NCBI GenBank assembly: GCA_014905825.1 | Contig: JACGCN010000043.1 | Location: 186,001-250,000, forward strand | Length of the DNA: 64,000 bases | Direction of reading: 5' to 3' | Source: Lyophyllum atratum | Taxonomy: Eukaryota; Basidiomycota; Agaricomycetes; Agaricales; Lyophyllaceae | The notes under the pieces: model-generated | What the model was told of the DNA's origin: nothing | Seen by the model: the letters and a program-made list of their open reading frames with translations, nothing else | Database searches by the model: none | Position numbers and translations under genes: made by a program | Shown: piece by piece, positions 32,440-43,461 of the stretch | How the letters are laid out: each line of letters opens with the position of its first letter | Numbering within the stretch: the stretch's first letter is position 1

Positions 32440-33648
32440 ACTCAACCTGAGAAATGGCAGCCGCTGCAGACCACCGACGGTTCAATCCCTGGAGACCATC
32501 GGGCAGTACCTCAAACCTGTTAGGCTGTGGAACAACATCAGCCCCAACGTACATACAAGCGTACAACGGGATAGAACACACCACAATGAAACACTCGTCC
32601 AAGAGCTGTGGGATCTTCCCATACAGACCCTCAAGCACCACCCGGTTCTGAGGTAGAGTGTGGAACCCCACAAGATGGGAGTCTGTCCGATGTCCTCTGC
32701 CTTCATGATCGCCAGATACGAAACGGTGACGAGATTACCGCCGCGACCGAGGACATCGTGTCCCGTCTGCTGCGTCTCTTTCGTCGAGATGGCGTCGTAA
32801 ACGACTTCAACGGGGGCTGGCCAGCCTCTTGATCTCGGCTTGAGGGAGGCGGCGGGTAGATTCCGATCGAGGACGCGGGTCGCCCCGAGGGACTTCAAGT
32901 AGTCGTCGTGTTTGATAGAAGCCGTCGTCATGATAGGGAAAAACCGGACAGCTTGGCGAACTGGATGACTGGTGCGCAGGCAGAGGTTAGGTCGTGGTTT
33001 GTGGATTCCATTTCATCGATGAGATAGCGCATCATGTTGTCCGACGGAACTCGCACCGCCCAGGATAACTAGATCTGTTCCTGCGTATCTACACCGGCCT
33101 GCGCCAAACCGGACCCGTGTGGCTTGGAGTTGTAGAGACCTAGATATGCAGCTATAATGGCTACGGAAATTGTCGATGCTTCTTCGAAAGAAAGTTGAGG
33201 GGGTATCTGGATAGACTTTAAGACGTAATCGAGGCAGATTCATCGTCGAGTCTGACCTTCATCGTGAAAGTAGCAGCGAGGATGATCGCATACTGTTGGA
33301 AAGCCCCATCATCCCCCTTAATCATCCTCAAACATAAGTATCGTGCCTGAGGCGGTGTAAAAAGGGGAAGGTCCCACTTACACTCTGTCCCCGACTGAGA
33401 AGGTGGTCACGCCCTCCCCAACCTCTTCGACCTTCCCAGCAGCGCCCTCTCCAAGACTGGCAGGGTACTCCGTCACGTAAACCCCATGATTCTGGATCTT
33501 CCAATGGAGAGGGTTGAGAGCCGTCGGTCGACGGTAGCACCTTGACGAGAACCTGGCCCAGCCCAGGTTTGCTGATGTGTCGATCGCGGACAACAAAGTC
33601 GCCTTGCTTGGATTCGCGTAAGAGCGCCCTTTGTGTGCGCCCAGACAT
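32440..33648 (-). pseudogene. Decayed paralogue of the MDR oxidoreductase
   Basis: From the ATG at 33648 the minus strand encodes the same protein type as 13275-14529 but in several frames. The start (S-G-R-T-Q-R-A-L-L) runs to V-L-V-K-V-L and breaks at about 33521-33534 within the word CCGTCGGTCGACGG; T-A-L-N-P-L-H-W-K-I-Q-N-H-G continues in another frame. The conserved G-T-D-I-S-G is replaced. A second break near 33075 separates P-P-Q-L-S-F-E-E-A from L-V-I-L-G-G-A-S-S-V-G, and a third lies inside A-A-S-L...P-V-E-V-V-Y-D-A-I. The end P-N-R-F-E-V-L-P-D-G-L is still recognisable. At least three frame breaks mean it is not functional. Confidence 0.75.
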
Positions 33649-34157
33649 GTTGCAGGTGTGGGTGGTAACGAGTTGGTGCTTAAACCGAGGCCTAAGTATT
33701 TATATAGACTAGGTGCTCATTCGGGGGCGCGCCCGGGTTACAAATGATCAACAAGGCATTTATTTGGAGGGAGGCGTCTGCTCTGCGTAGTTCCTGCAGA
33801 GCTTGGCAACATTATAGAGCTAGGTGAGAACGGGCGAGTTGAGAAGCTCTGTAGTGAGCGATGGATATATTCTTATACCTATGTGGTGCTGGATGATGAA
33901 GCCGCGCGCTAGTGCGCGATCCGGCATCTGATTCGTGTTTTGGAAGGAAAGTGCTTTGCGTAGTCGGAGGGGGCTGGATGAAGACGATGCAGCAGTGAGT
34001 GGCAGTGGCAATTTAGTGACGTGCCAGGCTCGGCTCAAAGCCGAGAGCCGGCCGAGGCCGAGCCGTCTAAAAGCCGAGCTTTTACTCCGGCCCAGATGTT
34101 GGGAAGCCGTGAACGCGAGCCGCGCGCGGCTATCGTCTGTCCTCCACTTCGACCACC
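33649..34157. other. Gene-free stretch with a GCCGAG word island
   Basis: Between 34029 and 34078 the hexamer GCCGAG occurs four times and its complement once, in a GC-rich patch. No gene seen. Confidence 0.45.
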
Positions 34158-34607
34158 ATGTTCCAATTTGATCTATCCCTACATACCGAAAGTGCAGAAG
34201 GAGCTCCAAGTCATCTATACGCTCTCATTGACTCAAGCCACATTAGACCGCCTACCACATCGCAATCGCTCTCGGAACTGTATCAAGCACATACTTTCGT
34301 CTGGTTGCCCGTCAACGCGACGGCGCTTGCCCATACATGCTCGTTCGACGCAGATGCCAGCATTGGCGTGATGGTGCGAGGCGGCCGCGCTTGTGCGTAT
34401 CAGTATGTGGCACCAGTTTCAATATCATGCGCATCGAGCAGCTTTTTAGTCTACGATTTAATGTGCTACATGGGTAGAATACCATGGAAAGGCGCCCAGC
34501 CGAAATCATTGCAGCCCAAGATCAAAAATTGGTTTGAACGATCATTCGATTGTCCGCTTTCCATCTCTTTTGCGGGCAACGCAGTTAACTTCTTACCTAC
34601 AGTATGA
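34158..34607 (+). CDS. Hypothetical orphan protein, weak support
   Basis: ATG at 34158 in a good context (CCACCATG) opens 149 codons without introns. The product has no signal peptide, no clear domain and a mixed composition. It starts M-F-Q-F-D-L-S-L-H and contains a Cys/Ser-rich middle. I do not recognise it, and the region is otherwise accessory, so it may be a chance frame or a remnant. Confidence 0.25.
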   Translation: MFQFDLSLHTESAEGAPSHLYALIDSSHIRPPTTSQSLSELYQAHTFVWLPVNATALAHTCSFDADASIGVMVRGGRACAYQYVAPVSISCASSSFLVYDLMCYMGRIPWKGAQPKSLQPKIKNWFERSFDCPLSISFAGNAVNFLPTV

Positions 34608-35730
34608 ATGGTCGTGGATCTTTCTCCTCGCTGGCAAACATCAAAACTCACTGTGTCTGACTGGCCGAGCTCGCTTGTGCCGAGCGTCTCCATCAGCGAC
34701 GTCCTCCTCCTTGTTCCCATAATTATTATCATCGCGGACAGGACTTCTTACGGTGGCAGGGCTTATTGGGCAACCCGCGCCATATTCGGAGCGCCTCCTG
34801 TGTAGAATACGCGTCCTTCGCCGGGTCACCCGCGAACACCTTTCGGCATCGACCACCTTCGATGGGTGCCCCTCACTCACGTTCGAATTTGTAAAGGTTT
34901 TTCCTATGTGGCCTGTCTTAGAAACAAGAAATCTTTCCGGATCGGAAGGCTCGATGCTTGCTTCAGGCGAACTGGTCTGCGACCACTCGAGGCCGATACA
35001 CCGAAGGAAAATGTTGATGTAGACTTCGCGCTGGCTCCTGATGGTGACGAAGGTGTCCATACAATTTCCCTCAAGACGGATTGACAGCTCGCTGGGTGGA
35101 TGCGAAACCTTGCTATGGTCGGTAGGGAGCAAAAGTTGCAAGTGTTCCCTGCTATGGTCATCCAGGGTTCATCTCTTTCACAAGGTGAGCGTTTAGTTGT
35201 ACGATATTACCATTGCGATAACCTGTAAGCTCGAATCACAGGAACAGCCTCCTTTGACGGTGACATTTGACCCTAACTGTTGACCAGAGTTGTTCGTTCA
35301 AAGCATTATTCGCCCAAAATGGCTTTAGACGGGTGCCAAGCATGCCAAGCTACCTCCTGAACTGTCGCATCCCGACAGGTCGGCATTTCGAGCCGTTTTC
35401 ATCCTGTTGACGAAGCCATAACCAGCTTGCAATAATACTTCCAGCCAAATCCTCCTCACAACCTCGAAAAATGATGTTACTCCGCACACCGGCGTCACCG
35501 TAAAATCATGACCACTTTCCCGAGCCGAGATCCTTCCACTTCGAGTTTAGATCGCTATCAAGGACACTAGGATCCTTCGGTACCTCTTAGCCGTTGTACG
35601 TACCTCCGTGCCTTGCCAATGTCATGCCTCTCCAGGTCATCATACCGAAATCGGGTCGCGACCGATTTATTCAAAAGGCGGGCTATGGGGACCTCTTGTC
35701 GGCACTCTCCCTCTTTGCTGCCTCCCCACC
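34608..35730. other. 1.1-kb stretch without a supportable gene
   Basis: A minus-strand frame at 34641-35060 (ATG at 35060) is open but shows nothing recognisable. The right end is the promoter of chitin deacetylase 1. Confidence 0.4.
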
Positions 35731-37094
35731 ATGTTCATCTCAGCCGTCGTCGTTCTCGGACTTGCGGTGCTTGGTTTGGCGGTGCCTCAACCGGAGAAGA
35801 GGGCAAGAGCCCAGGTCGTGACGCGGTGCACGGTTCCGAACACGGCTGCGTTGACTTTTGTGAGCCTCCGTCTCGCTGCCCCGTCTTCCTTTTCTTTGCT
35901 CACTGCTTTGGGTACTTCCCTTTATCAAGGATGACGGCCCTTATGACTACATGTAGGCGTCCTCGCCACCTCTCTTCATTTTCAATCTCTGAACTCTGCA
36001 TTTGATATAATCCAGCTACGACCTCAGCAACACCCTCAAATCCGCCGGCGCAAAAGGCACTTTCTTCTTCAGTACGCCCCCCCATCCCTAGCCGTACCTC
36101 CCCCCTTATCTAACGTATCACGCGCCTCCGCACCAGACGGGAACAACTGTACGTCCACATTTCTTGGCGCGCGTTGGTGGCGTTGACTTTGACGCGCGCC
36201 CTACTTAGGGGGCTGCATATACAGCACGGAGAATGCGAAGCGTGTCAAGTTTGTTTATGATCAGGGACATCAGGTGGCCTCGCATACGTGGGCGCATAAG
36301 GATCTCACTACCCTCACTTGGGATCAAAGTACGCCACCATGTCTCTTTCGTTCGAAGTCCTTTGATTAAAGCTGAAACTTGCAGTTCATGACGAGATGTG
36401 GAGGGTCGAACGTGAGAGGCTTTGATCCTTTATCCTGTCGATGCACCGTTCTTACGGTATGTTATTTGTTCGTCAGAGGCGCTCCAGAGAATCACGGGAG
36501 CAAACCCCGCATTCATGAGGCCTCGTAAGTATCTTACCCTCTTGCTGGTATTCGCCCCTTAGCGACAATCTGACAGCCTATGGCAACTACAACAACCTCG
36601 TCCTCGACGCATCCGGCATCCGTGGTCAATCCGTCGCGATCTGGGACTTCGAGTAGGCCATTCCCCACCATACCTCCTCGCCGTCCTGACCCAATCTCTA
36701 ATCCGTTGTAGCTCTGGCGATTCGCTCGGCCACAGCGTCGCCCAACAGAAGGCGGACTACAACGCGCTTGCCACCCGCCACCCCAGCACCATCCTGGCCC
36801 TCAACCACGAAGTCCATGGTTAGTAGCGCTTCTCCTCTCCTGTCCTCCTCACTGTTGCTTTACTCACCGTCTTCCGAATTGCACAGCATCCACTGTGTAA
36901 GACTCTCACGCAATCCCTCATCTCAAAGCCATACTAACATGGGCGTCGTTACCAGATACGAAACCATTCCGTACGCCATCACCCGCCTCCAGAATGCCGG
37001 TTATAAGCTGGTAACGCTGGCGGAATGTCTGGGCAAACCCGCATACCAGAGCGTCGTTGCGCCCTCCCCGCGCACGGCTGACTGGCATTGCTGA
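35731..37094 (+). CDS. Chitin deacetylase-like CE4 polysaccharide deacetylase, copy 1
   Basis: Intron-rich gene starting CCACCATG at 35731 and ending D-W-H-C-stop at 37094. A signal peptide (V-V-V-L-G-L-A-V-L-G-L-A) is followed by C-T-V-P-N-T-A-A-L-T-F joined by splicing to D-D-G-P-Y-D-Y, the NodB motif 1 with the metal-binding Asp. Further motifs in order: G-A-K-G-T-F-F-F, the microexon N-G-N-N-Y (36137-36148), H-Q-V-A-S-H-T-W-A-H (motif 2), F-M-R-P-P-Y-G-N-Y-N (motif 3), W-D-F-D-S-G-D-S (motif 4) and I-L-A-L-N-H-E-V (motif 5). The family removes acetyl groups from chitin in the wall or apoplast using Zn or Co. This is the only one of five copies on the + strand and lies 12 kb from the rest. 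Confidence 0.88.
36137..36148 (+). other. 12-nt microexon of chitin deacetylase copy 1
   Basis: ACGGGAACAACT flanked by CCAG upstream and GTACGT downstream; with the neighbouring exons it encodes N-G-N-N-Y. The same 12-nt exon is present in all five paralogues. Confidence 0.75.
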
Positions 37095-37448
37095 TTGACG
37101 AGCTTAATTTGATCTTTGGACTCGTCGTTACGATTTTACGATTTTTGATGTACATGAAGGACCGATATTAGTTATCGCTTGGACGGACTATGCTTATCTC
37201 TAATTCTGACACCCTTTCACGTGTTGTGTGGAGGATGTTGTTGCTCTTTCCGTATATCTACTCCTTCTCCGGACTTGGACATTACGTAGTGGAGACACAC
37301 TCGAATCAAATCAAACATAGCTATTGAATTACTCGCAGTCCTACTTATTCTATCGGATATATTCTCAGTACATACATGGTATATGTGGTCAACGTCCAAC
37401 TACCCCCACCCAAGTCCAAGCAGCAACCGTAAGGTGTAAGTATCCCTC
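37095..37448. other. Intergenic between convergent genes
   Basis: Nothing seen apart from 3' flanks. Confidence 0.4.
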
Positions 37449-39111
37449 TCACGACGAAGGCCCCCCTCCCCTCTCCTTATCCTTATCCTTCCCCTTCTCA
37501 TCCTCCGCCACAACAACGAGCTCCCGATTAATATACCGCCACCTTCTATCTCCCCTCCCCTTCTGCACAGGCGGCGGAGCAGGACCCACCTCAAGGGGCG
37601 GCGGCCGCTCCTCCGCTCTATGCCCCATTCCTTGAATGTACTCCCGGATCGCAGCCCAATATTCCGGGGAATTGGGCGTATCATCTACGTACTTCATTAG
37701 CCACCTCCCATACAACTCATACCGACCAGTCACGACACTCACTATGCGTCCCACCCCCAATCGTCACAAACACATCCTCCCCCGGCGTCCCCTCCCCCTC
37801 CCCCTCCTCCTCCCCATCAGGCTTCCCCCCACACGACCACCCCCCAAACAACACCCCCCTTCTCCTCTCCCCCCTCCTCTGCGCCTTTTCCCACAGTCTA
37901 TCCATCAATTCCGGGGGAATCACCTCATCCCTCCGTCCGCTGAGCATAAGGATGGGCGTGGTAGTGGGGATGAGGCGCATTTTTTGGGCGGACTTCCATT
38001 TTTGGTGGCAGAGGAAGGAGAGGGGGCCGATGTAGGGCCAGTGCCGGACGATGTCGGGGATGGAGGTGAAGGTGTTTGAGACGATGAGGCCGGATATCTG
38101 GAGGGGGGGGGGTGGGGGTGAGTAATGGGTTTATGGGGTGGGGGAGGGGGGAGGGGGTAGGGAAGGGGTGGAGGGGAGGGGTTACCTTGGAGGGGTTACG
38201 GCTTGCGAGGTCGATTGCGACGCCGCCGCCTAGGGAGTGGCCGTATAGAATCTGGTATTGGGAGAACTTGAGTTTAGGCCCAGGGTGTGGGAGGGGGTGG
38301 GGGTGCTTACGATGGGAGCTTGTCGTAGGTGGGGTTGGTTGAGGATGTAATCGAGCGCCGTCTGGGCATCTATTCGTAGTCCTAACACGAGAAAAGAAAC
38401 GTCTCAGCTCCCGGCTCGAACGAAGCACCCAGCACCCACCTTTCTCATTCGGCGACCCCCCAGACAAGCTATACCTATCACAGTCACCCAACTCAGCATT
38501 TCCCCCGCACCACCCAAAACCACAACACAAGCAACTCACCCCCGATAAGACAACAAAAACACATTACACCCCATCTCCCACAAATCCATCGCCGAATAAA
38601 TGTCTTCCCAGTGGTGCGCCGAGTTCCCATGGAACACCACCACCGTCGCCCTCGCGTCCGCCGCGTCCGGCGTCAGCTCCACCCTTACGTCCTTGATCCG
38701 CCGGCGCGAGGCGCGGTACCCTTCTCGTAGCGTCTCGTGCGTTTGGGGAAGGAGGTAGCAGGAGAGGTCGATGTTGTCGGGGGTGCGGAGGAGGGGGGCT
38801 ATGTAGGGGATGCCTAGGTGTGCGGGTGTGTTGATGGCTGGGGGTGCGGAAGGGGTGGGTCAACGAGGGAGGAACGAGTGGTGGGTAGGGTGGGATGGGA
38901 TGGAACGTACATGAGGGACGCCCTTTGAAGACGTGATCAAAGGCAGCGGGATACACGAGCAGGTTTTGCCCATGGCGCAGTATCTGTTTGAAAGGTGATG
39001 AGAGCATCAGTCGCGCTTGCTCCCCGGCCCACCAGAGTCGCAGTCGACCATGGAACTCACCAGACTCAAGACGTCACCCACTCTCACTGACCCCGGTGGC
39101 TGCTCAGTCAT
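37449..39111 (-). CDS. Alpha/beta hydrolase of the BEM46/ABHD13 type
   Basis: ATG at 39111 starts a 51-nt first exon that ends at GTGAGT; the next exon reads I-L-R-H-G-Q-N-L-L-V-Y-P-A-A-F. Downstream exons show V-V-V-F-H-G-N-S-A-H-H-W-E-D-I (oxyanion region), F-L-L-S-Y-R-G-Y-S-L-S-G-G, the nucleophile elbow Y-G-H-S-L-G-G-G-V-A-I, the acid in S-G-R-R-D-E-V-I-P and the catalytic His in G-G-G-T-H. This is the full triad of the ABHD13/BEM46 family, membrane-associated hydrolases of unclear substrate, linked in fungi to polarity. The C-terminus after E-Y-I-Q is extended by about 50 low-complexity residues rich in E, K, P and G. The intron-rich 38.1-kb part is very G-rich on the + strand. Exact exon borders in the middle were not all fixed. 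Confidence 0.82.
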
Positions 39112-40548
39112 CCCTTATACTGTGAATAGAGAAACACTTTGCTGCAGGCTCGTGGGGTGATATGTAGAGTGCTGGCGCCTACGTCCTCGTGTCGGGTTGG
39201 AGAGTCATGGTCGCCATTTCTTTTTACTAACTTTTACGTGTGTTGTGACTTGCTGAAACATTGTGCCCGCCGCTGTGACTCAATTAAATAGACTTCCGTC
39301 GCGTGGCAGCTCCCCTGGGCTGTGACTTCGCTCGATACTTCTTGCTTGTTTCCTGACGTCGACAGGACGACATGACTGGGGTTCAGGAATTATGTAGAGG
39401 TTGTATAAATTCGAAACGGTGGCTGGTATTTATGCGACGAGAGGCTGCCTTTGAAGAAGTAATATGTACGTCATGCGTGATAAGGAGAAGCCAATGCTGT
39501 TATCCAATAAAGGCAGAAGGCTATTCTTCGCATACGAGGTATACTATCATGGTATGGGGCAATGACAGACCTTGCATGGCTTTGCGGTAGGCCACACAAG
39601 ACTCACACCAACCGCAGAAAGGTGAGGCCAGGCAAAACCCTCGTCCTGTCCTTGATCCAAGTAGATACCGTCCACAATTGACAAGAACGCGGGTGATATG
39701 ACAAGGCCCTTGGAAAACTCGCGCCTCCATCGACTTAAAACTCACATGAGGACATACTGTCGCGCTCGTTCGAGACTTAGAGCGGACCCACCGAATGGCT
39801 GTTCTTCCGAATCTAGCAAGCCTCCGCGTAGAGGGCGTCCAGACGTCGTGGATTTAGGAAAGAAGAGACGTTTCGTAGTTTCGCTGTCAAAGATCTGACC
39901 TCAACTCAAGAACGGTATAAACCGGAAGTCCATTGCGCATATGCACCTCCGGTAAATAGTCCTATGTAGCAGAAGCGGGGGAGCATGGAGGAACGACAAT
40001 GAAAACATCACATCCAAGCCGTCGGGAGAACTCGCAGCAATAAGCGTCAGCGTGAACACGACAGCAGCTCACAAGTCGATAGAGGACTTACCGGACCCCT
40101 CGGAGACGTTTAGTGATGTCGGATCATGGTACTGGCAAATCTCCGAGTCCGAGTCCTTGAAGGGGCGAAAATATCGCTTGCCAATGGATGAATACTAGAT
40201 TCTGAGCCACAAGAACGTACGGTAGACCATGAGAATAAGCAAGAAAAAGAGAAATGGAGCTCAACAACTTGGCCATGATCAACTTCCCAGCTCATCGTCT
40301 CCCACAATGACGACAACGACTCCTTGCCGGCTATCAACTTGTCAAGCCCGCCGGCAAGGTCCAAGGACCCCCCAAAATGGCCTCACCCTGATTGGCTGGC
40401 GGAAGAAACCGGCAGACCATCGACACGTGATCGCACCTCGTCACTTACAAAAAACTTCTCCACCTCTCCGATCCTCCAGCTCATCATCATCTCGCCTTTT
40501 TCTGTATTCTATTCTCCTCACCATATATAACGACCCTCTACATTAGAA
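39112..40548. other. 1.4-kb intergenic stretch upstream of cytochrome c
   Basis: Shared 5' flank of the divergent hydrolase and cytochrome c genes. Only short unsupported frames. TATATAA at 40524-40530 is a probable core element of the cytochrome c gene. Confidence 0.45.
40524..40530 (+). promoter_or_regulatory. TATA-like element of the cytochrome c gene
   Basis: TATATAA 19 bp upstream of the ATG; the short distance means either a very short leader or a coincidental AT-run. Confidence 0.3.
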
Positions 40549-41153
40549 ATGGGATACTCTGCTGGTACGTGCTTCTCCGTACCCCGGGCGAGGTGGTGAG
40601 ATGGTGGCTGACTGGTATTGTGGGTGGGTGTAGGTGACGCTTCCAAGGGTGCATCGCTCTTCAAGACCCGCTGCGCGCAGTGCCATACTCTCGGCGCTGG
40701 CGAGCCCCACAAAGTCGGCCCTAACTTGCATGGGTACGTTTCCTCCATATACTCAGGATGTGCATCTTCCTGACGCGTCTCGTCTCGTCTTGTAAAGGCT
40801 GTTTGGGCGCAAGACAGGCCAGGCGGAGGGCTTCTCGTACACCGCCGCCAACGTGAACAAGGGCATCACATGGGAGGAGCAGACGCTCTGGGAGTACCTC
40901 GAGAACCCCAAAAAGGTGCATACATGCCTCCCTCCCCGGCATTGTTGGTTCTCTGGCGACGGAGCTGACCCACGACCTGTTCCGCTTCACAGTACATCCC
41001 CGGTACCAAGATGGCGTTCGCTGGCCTGAAGAAGGAGAAGGACAGGAACGACATCGTCACCTACCTCAAGGAAGCTGTGCGTCACCCCCCCACTCCCCTC
41101 CCCGCGCCTACTCCTACTAACCTACCTTTCTTTTGTGTGTGTAGACCAAATAG
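40549..41153 (+). CDS. CYC1: Cytochrome c
   Basis: Five exons, 40549-40564, 40634-40733, 40798-40915, 40993-41076 and 41145-41153, encode 108 residues. The haem-binding C-A-Q-C-H motif, G-P-N-L-H-G-L-F-G-R, the W near residue 64 (I-T-W-E-E), [13 protein letters not shown] with the axial Met and the final R-N-D-I-V-T-Y-L identify mitochondrial cytochrome c, the mobile electron carrier between complexes III and IV. The first exon holds 16 nt and the last coding exon only 9 nt (Thr-Lys-stop). No presequence is present, as expected for this protein. Confidence 0.97.
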
Positions 41154-41556
41154 ACGACTTGACTACTCTGATTGAGATTGGACGTACGGAATTACACGTT
41201 ACACATACATCGCATAATTGGCTTCTTCCTACTCCCCCCCCCCTCCCCGCTACACGCCGTCCCTTGTTCAAATTGGTTGGTTGTAGACGATCATGTGAAC
41301 CGCAGTCCATTACGCCGATACCTCCTCCCCACTCATCTGCAATAGATACTATTATTATTTGGGATATCGACTCCAGCGACGCCATTGAGAATAATCCTTC
41401 TGATGATGACATCATTGTTCAATCATCGATCGGGCTTGCACGGATAGCGAAATGAAGTGTCAACGAAACGCAAAATACAGATAACAATAATATCCAGCTG
41501 GTAATTAGAACAAGGGTAACATAGCGTTGCAAGGTATACAAGAAAACAAAAAAATC
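41154..41556. other. Intergenic 3' flanks
   Basis: 3' flanks of convergent genes; nothing recognised. Confidence 0.4.
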
Positions 41557-42961
41557 CTAAGCCCCAATCCCCGCCAAAACCTTAAACACATCCTCCTGCC
41601 TCTCCCTAAACGCCCTCAACCTCGTCATCCCCAAACTCAACGCATTAATTCGATTCGCAAACGCCACCGCCCTCCCCTCCACACTCCTCCTCCCCCCCTC
41701 CCCCACCCCCACCCCCTCCCTCCTCCCCTCCTGATACCCCACACCCCCCTCCAACATCACCCTCACCCGCTCCATCCGCGACACAGGCACCTCCTCCCCC
41801 CGCTCCGCACACCCCATCGCCCTCTCATCGTCCTCCCCCTCCATCTCCCTCGCCTGCCTTCCGATCGCAGCAAGCTCCTTCATGAACGGCCTCAGCTCAG
41901 CGGGGCACGCCTCCAGAGTGAGGGGCGTGCCGAGGACGCCGAGGATAGAGCCGGAGGGGGTGAGGGAGGTGGTGGAGATGGAGAGGATGGCGTGTGCGAC
42001 GGAGGCGAAGTAGGCGCGGGGCGGGTCAAGTTTGAGGAGGGCACGGAGGGAGGGGTGTTGTTCGAGGGCGTCGGCTAGGGCGGCGTAGAGGGTTTCGCGG
42101 ATGAATTCGATGGCGGGGGAGTCGGGCGCCAGGATCGTGGGGGAGGGGCTGCGGGAGGAGGTCGAGGCGGTGGAGGCGGTGGGGGAGGAGGGGGAGACGG
42201 CGGAGTGGGGGTTGGGCAGCGGGGAGAGGTGGGTGGGGGACTGGGGTGGGAGGGCATGCGCCGCGTATTGTGGGGATGGAGGCGGGCGGGCGTCCAACGA
42301 GGAGCGGGGGGAAGAGCTTGGGGAGGCGTCGTACACCGGCGGCGGCACGAACGACGCTTTCTTCCCAGCTGAACCCGGCGCCGCACCCGAGTCGAGCGCC
42401 GCCTGCAGATCGGACGCGAAGCGGTCCTGGAACGATCTTCTCTGGCTGATGTCGATGGCCACCGCCCGAAGATCAGCTGCAATCCCCCCGATGGACCTTT
42501 GTGTCGGCTGCGCGAGGGGCTCGAGCCCGCAGATGACCCGCGCGAGATCGTGTTGGTGCTCCGGTGCGAGGGCTTGGATGGAGGGTACGGTGTTGGCCCA
42601 TACGCGGAGGAAGGAGACGAAGGTGGGGGGGCAGTTGTCGTAGGACAGCTCGGTGGGGGTGGTGTTCTTTGAGCTCTTGGGGAGGGGGACGGAGGGTGGG
42701 TTCGTCGTGCACCTGAGCGCGGCGAAGTACAGGCACAGTGCAGGTCCTTAATCATACATATTCCAGAGTCAGATGAGAGCAAGGGAGGCACGATGCATGT
42801 GTGGGGAACGCACCTGTTATCATGAGATCGCCCTCTGCGCTGCTGAGCACATCCGCATCGAGGAGTCGCTCGGCCTTCGCCTGGGTCAGTGAGGATTTGA
42901 GGTAACTGTGGAAGCTGTCTTGGATGTACCGTTCCGAGAGGTGGTTGGACGACTCGGACAT
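41557..42961 (-). CDS. Orphan Pro/Ser-rich cytosolic protein
   Basis: ATG at 42961 (M-S-E-S-S-N-H-L-S) starts a first exon to about 42814, ended by a GTGCGT donor; the long last exon ends at the stop at 41557. The N-terminal 50 residues are helical (L-S-E-R-Y-I-Q-D-S-F). The second exon has an ordered part around W-A-N-T-V-P-S-I-Q-A-L, a long Ser/Pro-rich linker, and an ordered C-terminal part (A-I-E-F-I-R-E-T-L-Y ... R-L-R-A-F-R-E-R-Q-E-D-V-F-K-V-L-A). No signal peptide or membrane span. The first acceptor I expect (42745) leaves the exons one base out of frame, so an additional small intron or a different border is needed. I recognise no family. Confidence 0.6.
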
Positions 42962-43461
42962 GGGGGGTCGATCGTGTACTGCGGACTCTGAGTACAGTGA
43001 CTTGGGAATTTTATTATTTGTAATCGTGGCTGTACGATGAGGTCACCCAGGGCCACTGCCACAGCGCCGGACACAGTTTGCCACCGTCGGCCCGGGAGCA
43101 GGTTTCCTGTGTTTCGGATCCTCTTTCAACTCAAAGATCCACAGTTGATTTTCTCGACCAACGCATAATTTATATGTGCGTTAGCGGGGCGATGGCATAT
43201 AAATTGTACCTGAAAAGAGTGATATTTTACCATATGTACTCGTACTACCACCTACACAACACATATACATCGACGGACACACGGGGGGCGGATCACTACT
43301 ACCTAACTAAAGTGTACTACTAATTTTAGAGGAGGGATTTCTACAGCAACGACGGAGGGGACGGGCAAGAGTAAGTAAGTAATTTATGTAATCTACACAA
43401 CCGATATAAATGATGAGATGCAGAGCCCGAATCTTTCGACAACGTCCGAACAAACGCCAGA
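42962..43461. other. AT-rich intergenic stretch
   Basis: 5' flank of the orphan gene and 3' flank of the zinc finger gene. Nothing else seen. Confidence 0.4.

Noticed and set aside
34641..35060. Minus-strand frame with ATG at 35060
   Set aside because: No recognisable content; the long frame upstream of the ATG uses a non-ATG codon only.
42075..42791. Long Pro/Ser/Arg-rich frame antisense and in alternative frames of the orphan gene
   Set aside because: Shadow of a GC-rich coding exon; codon content and the long frame ending at 41557 favour the other frame.
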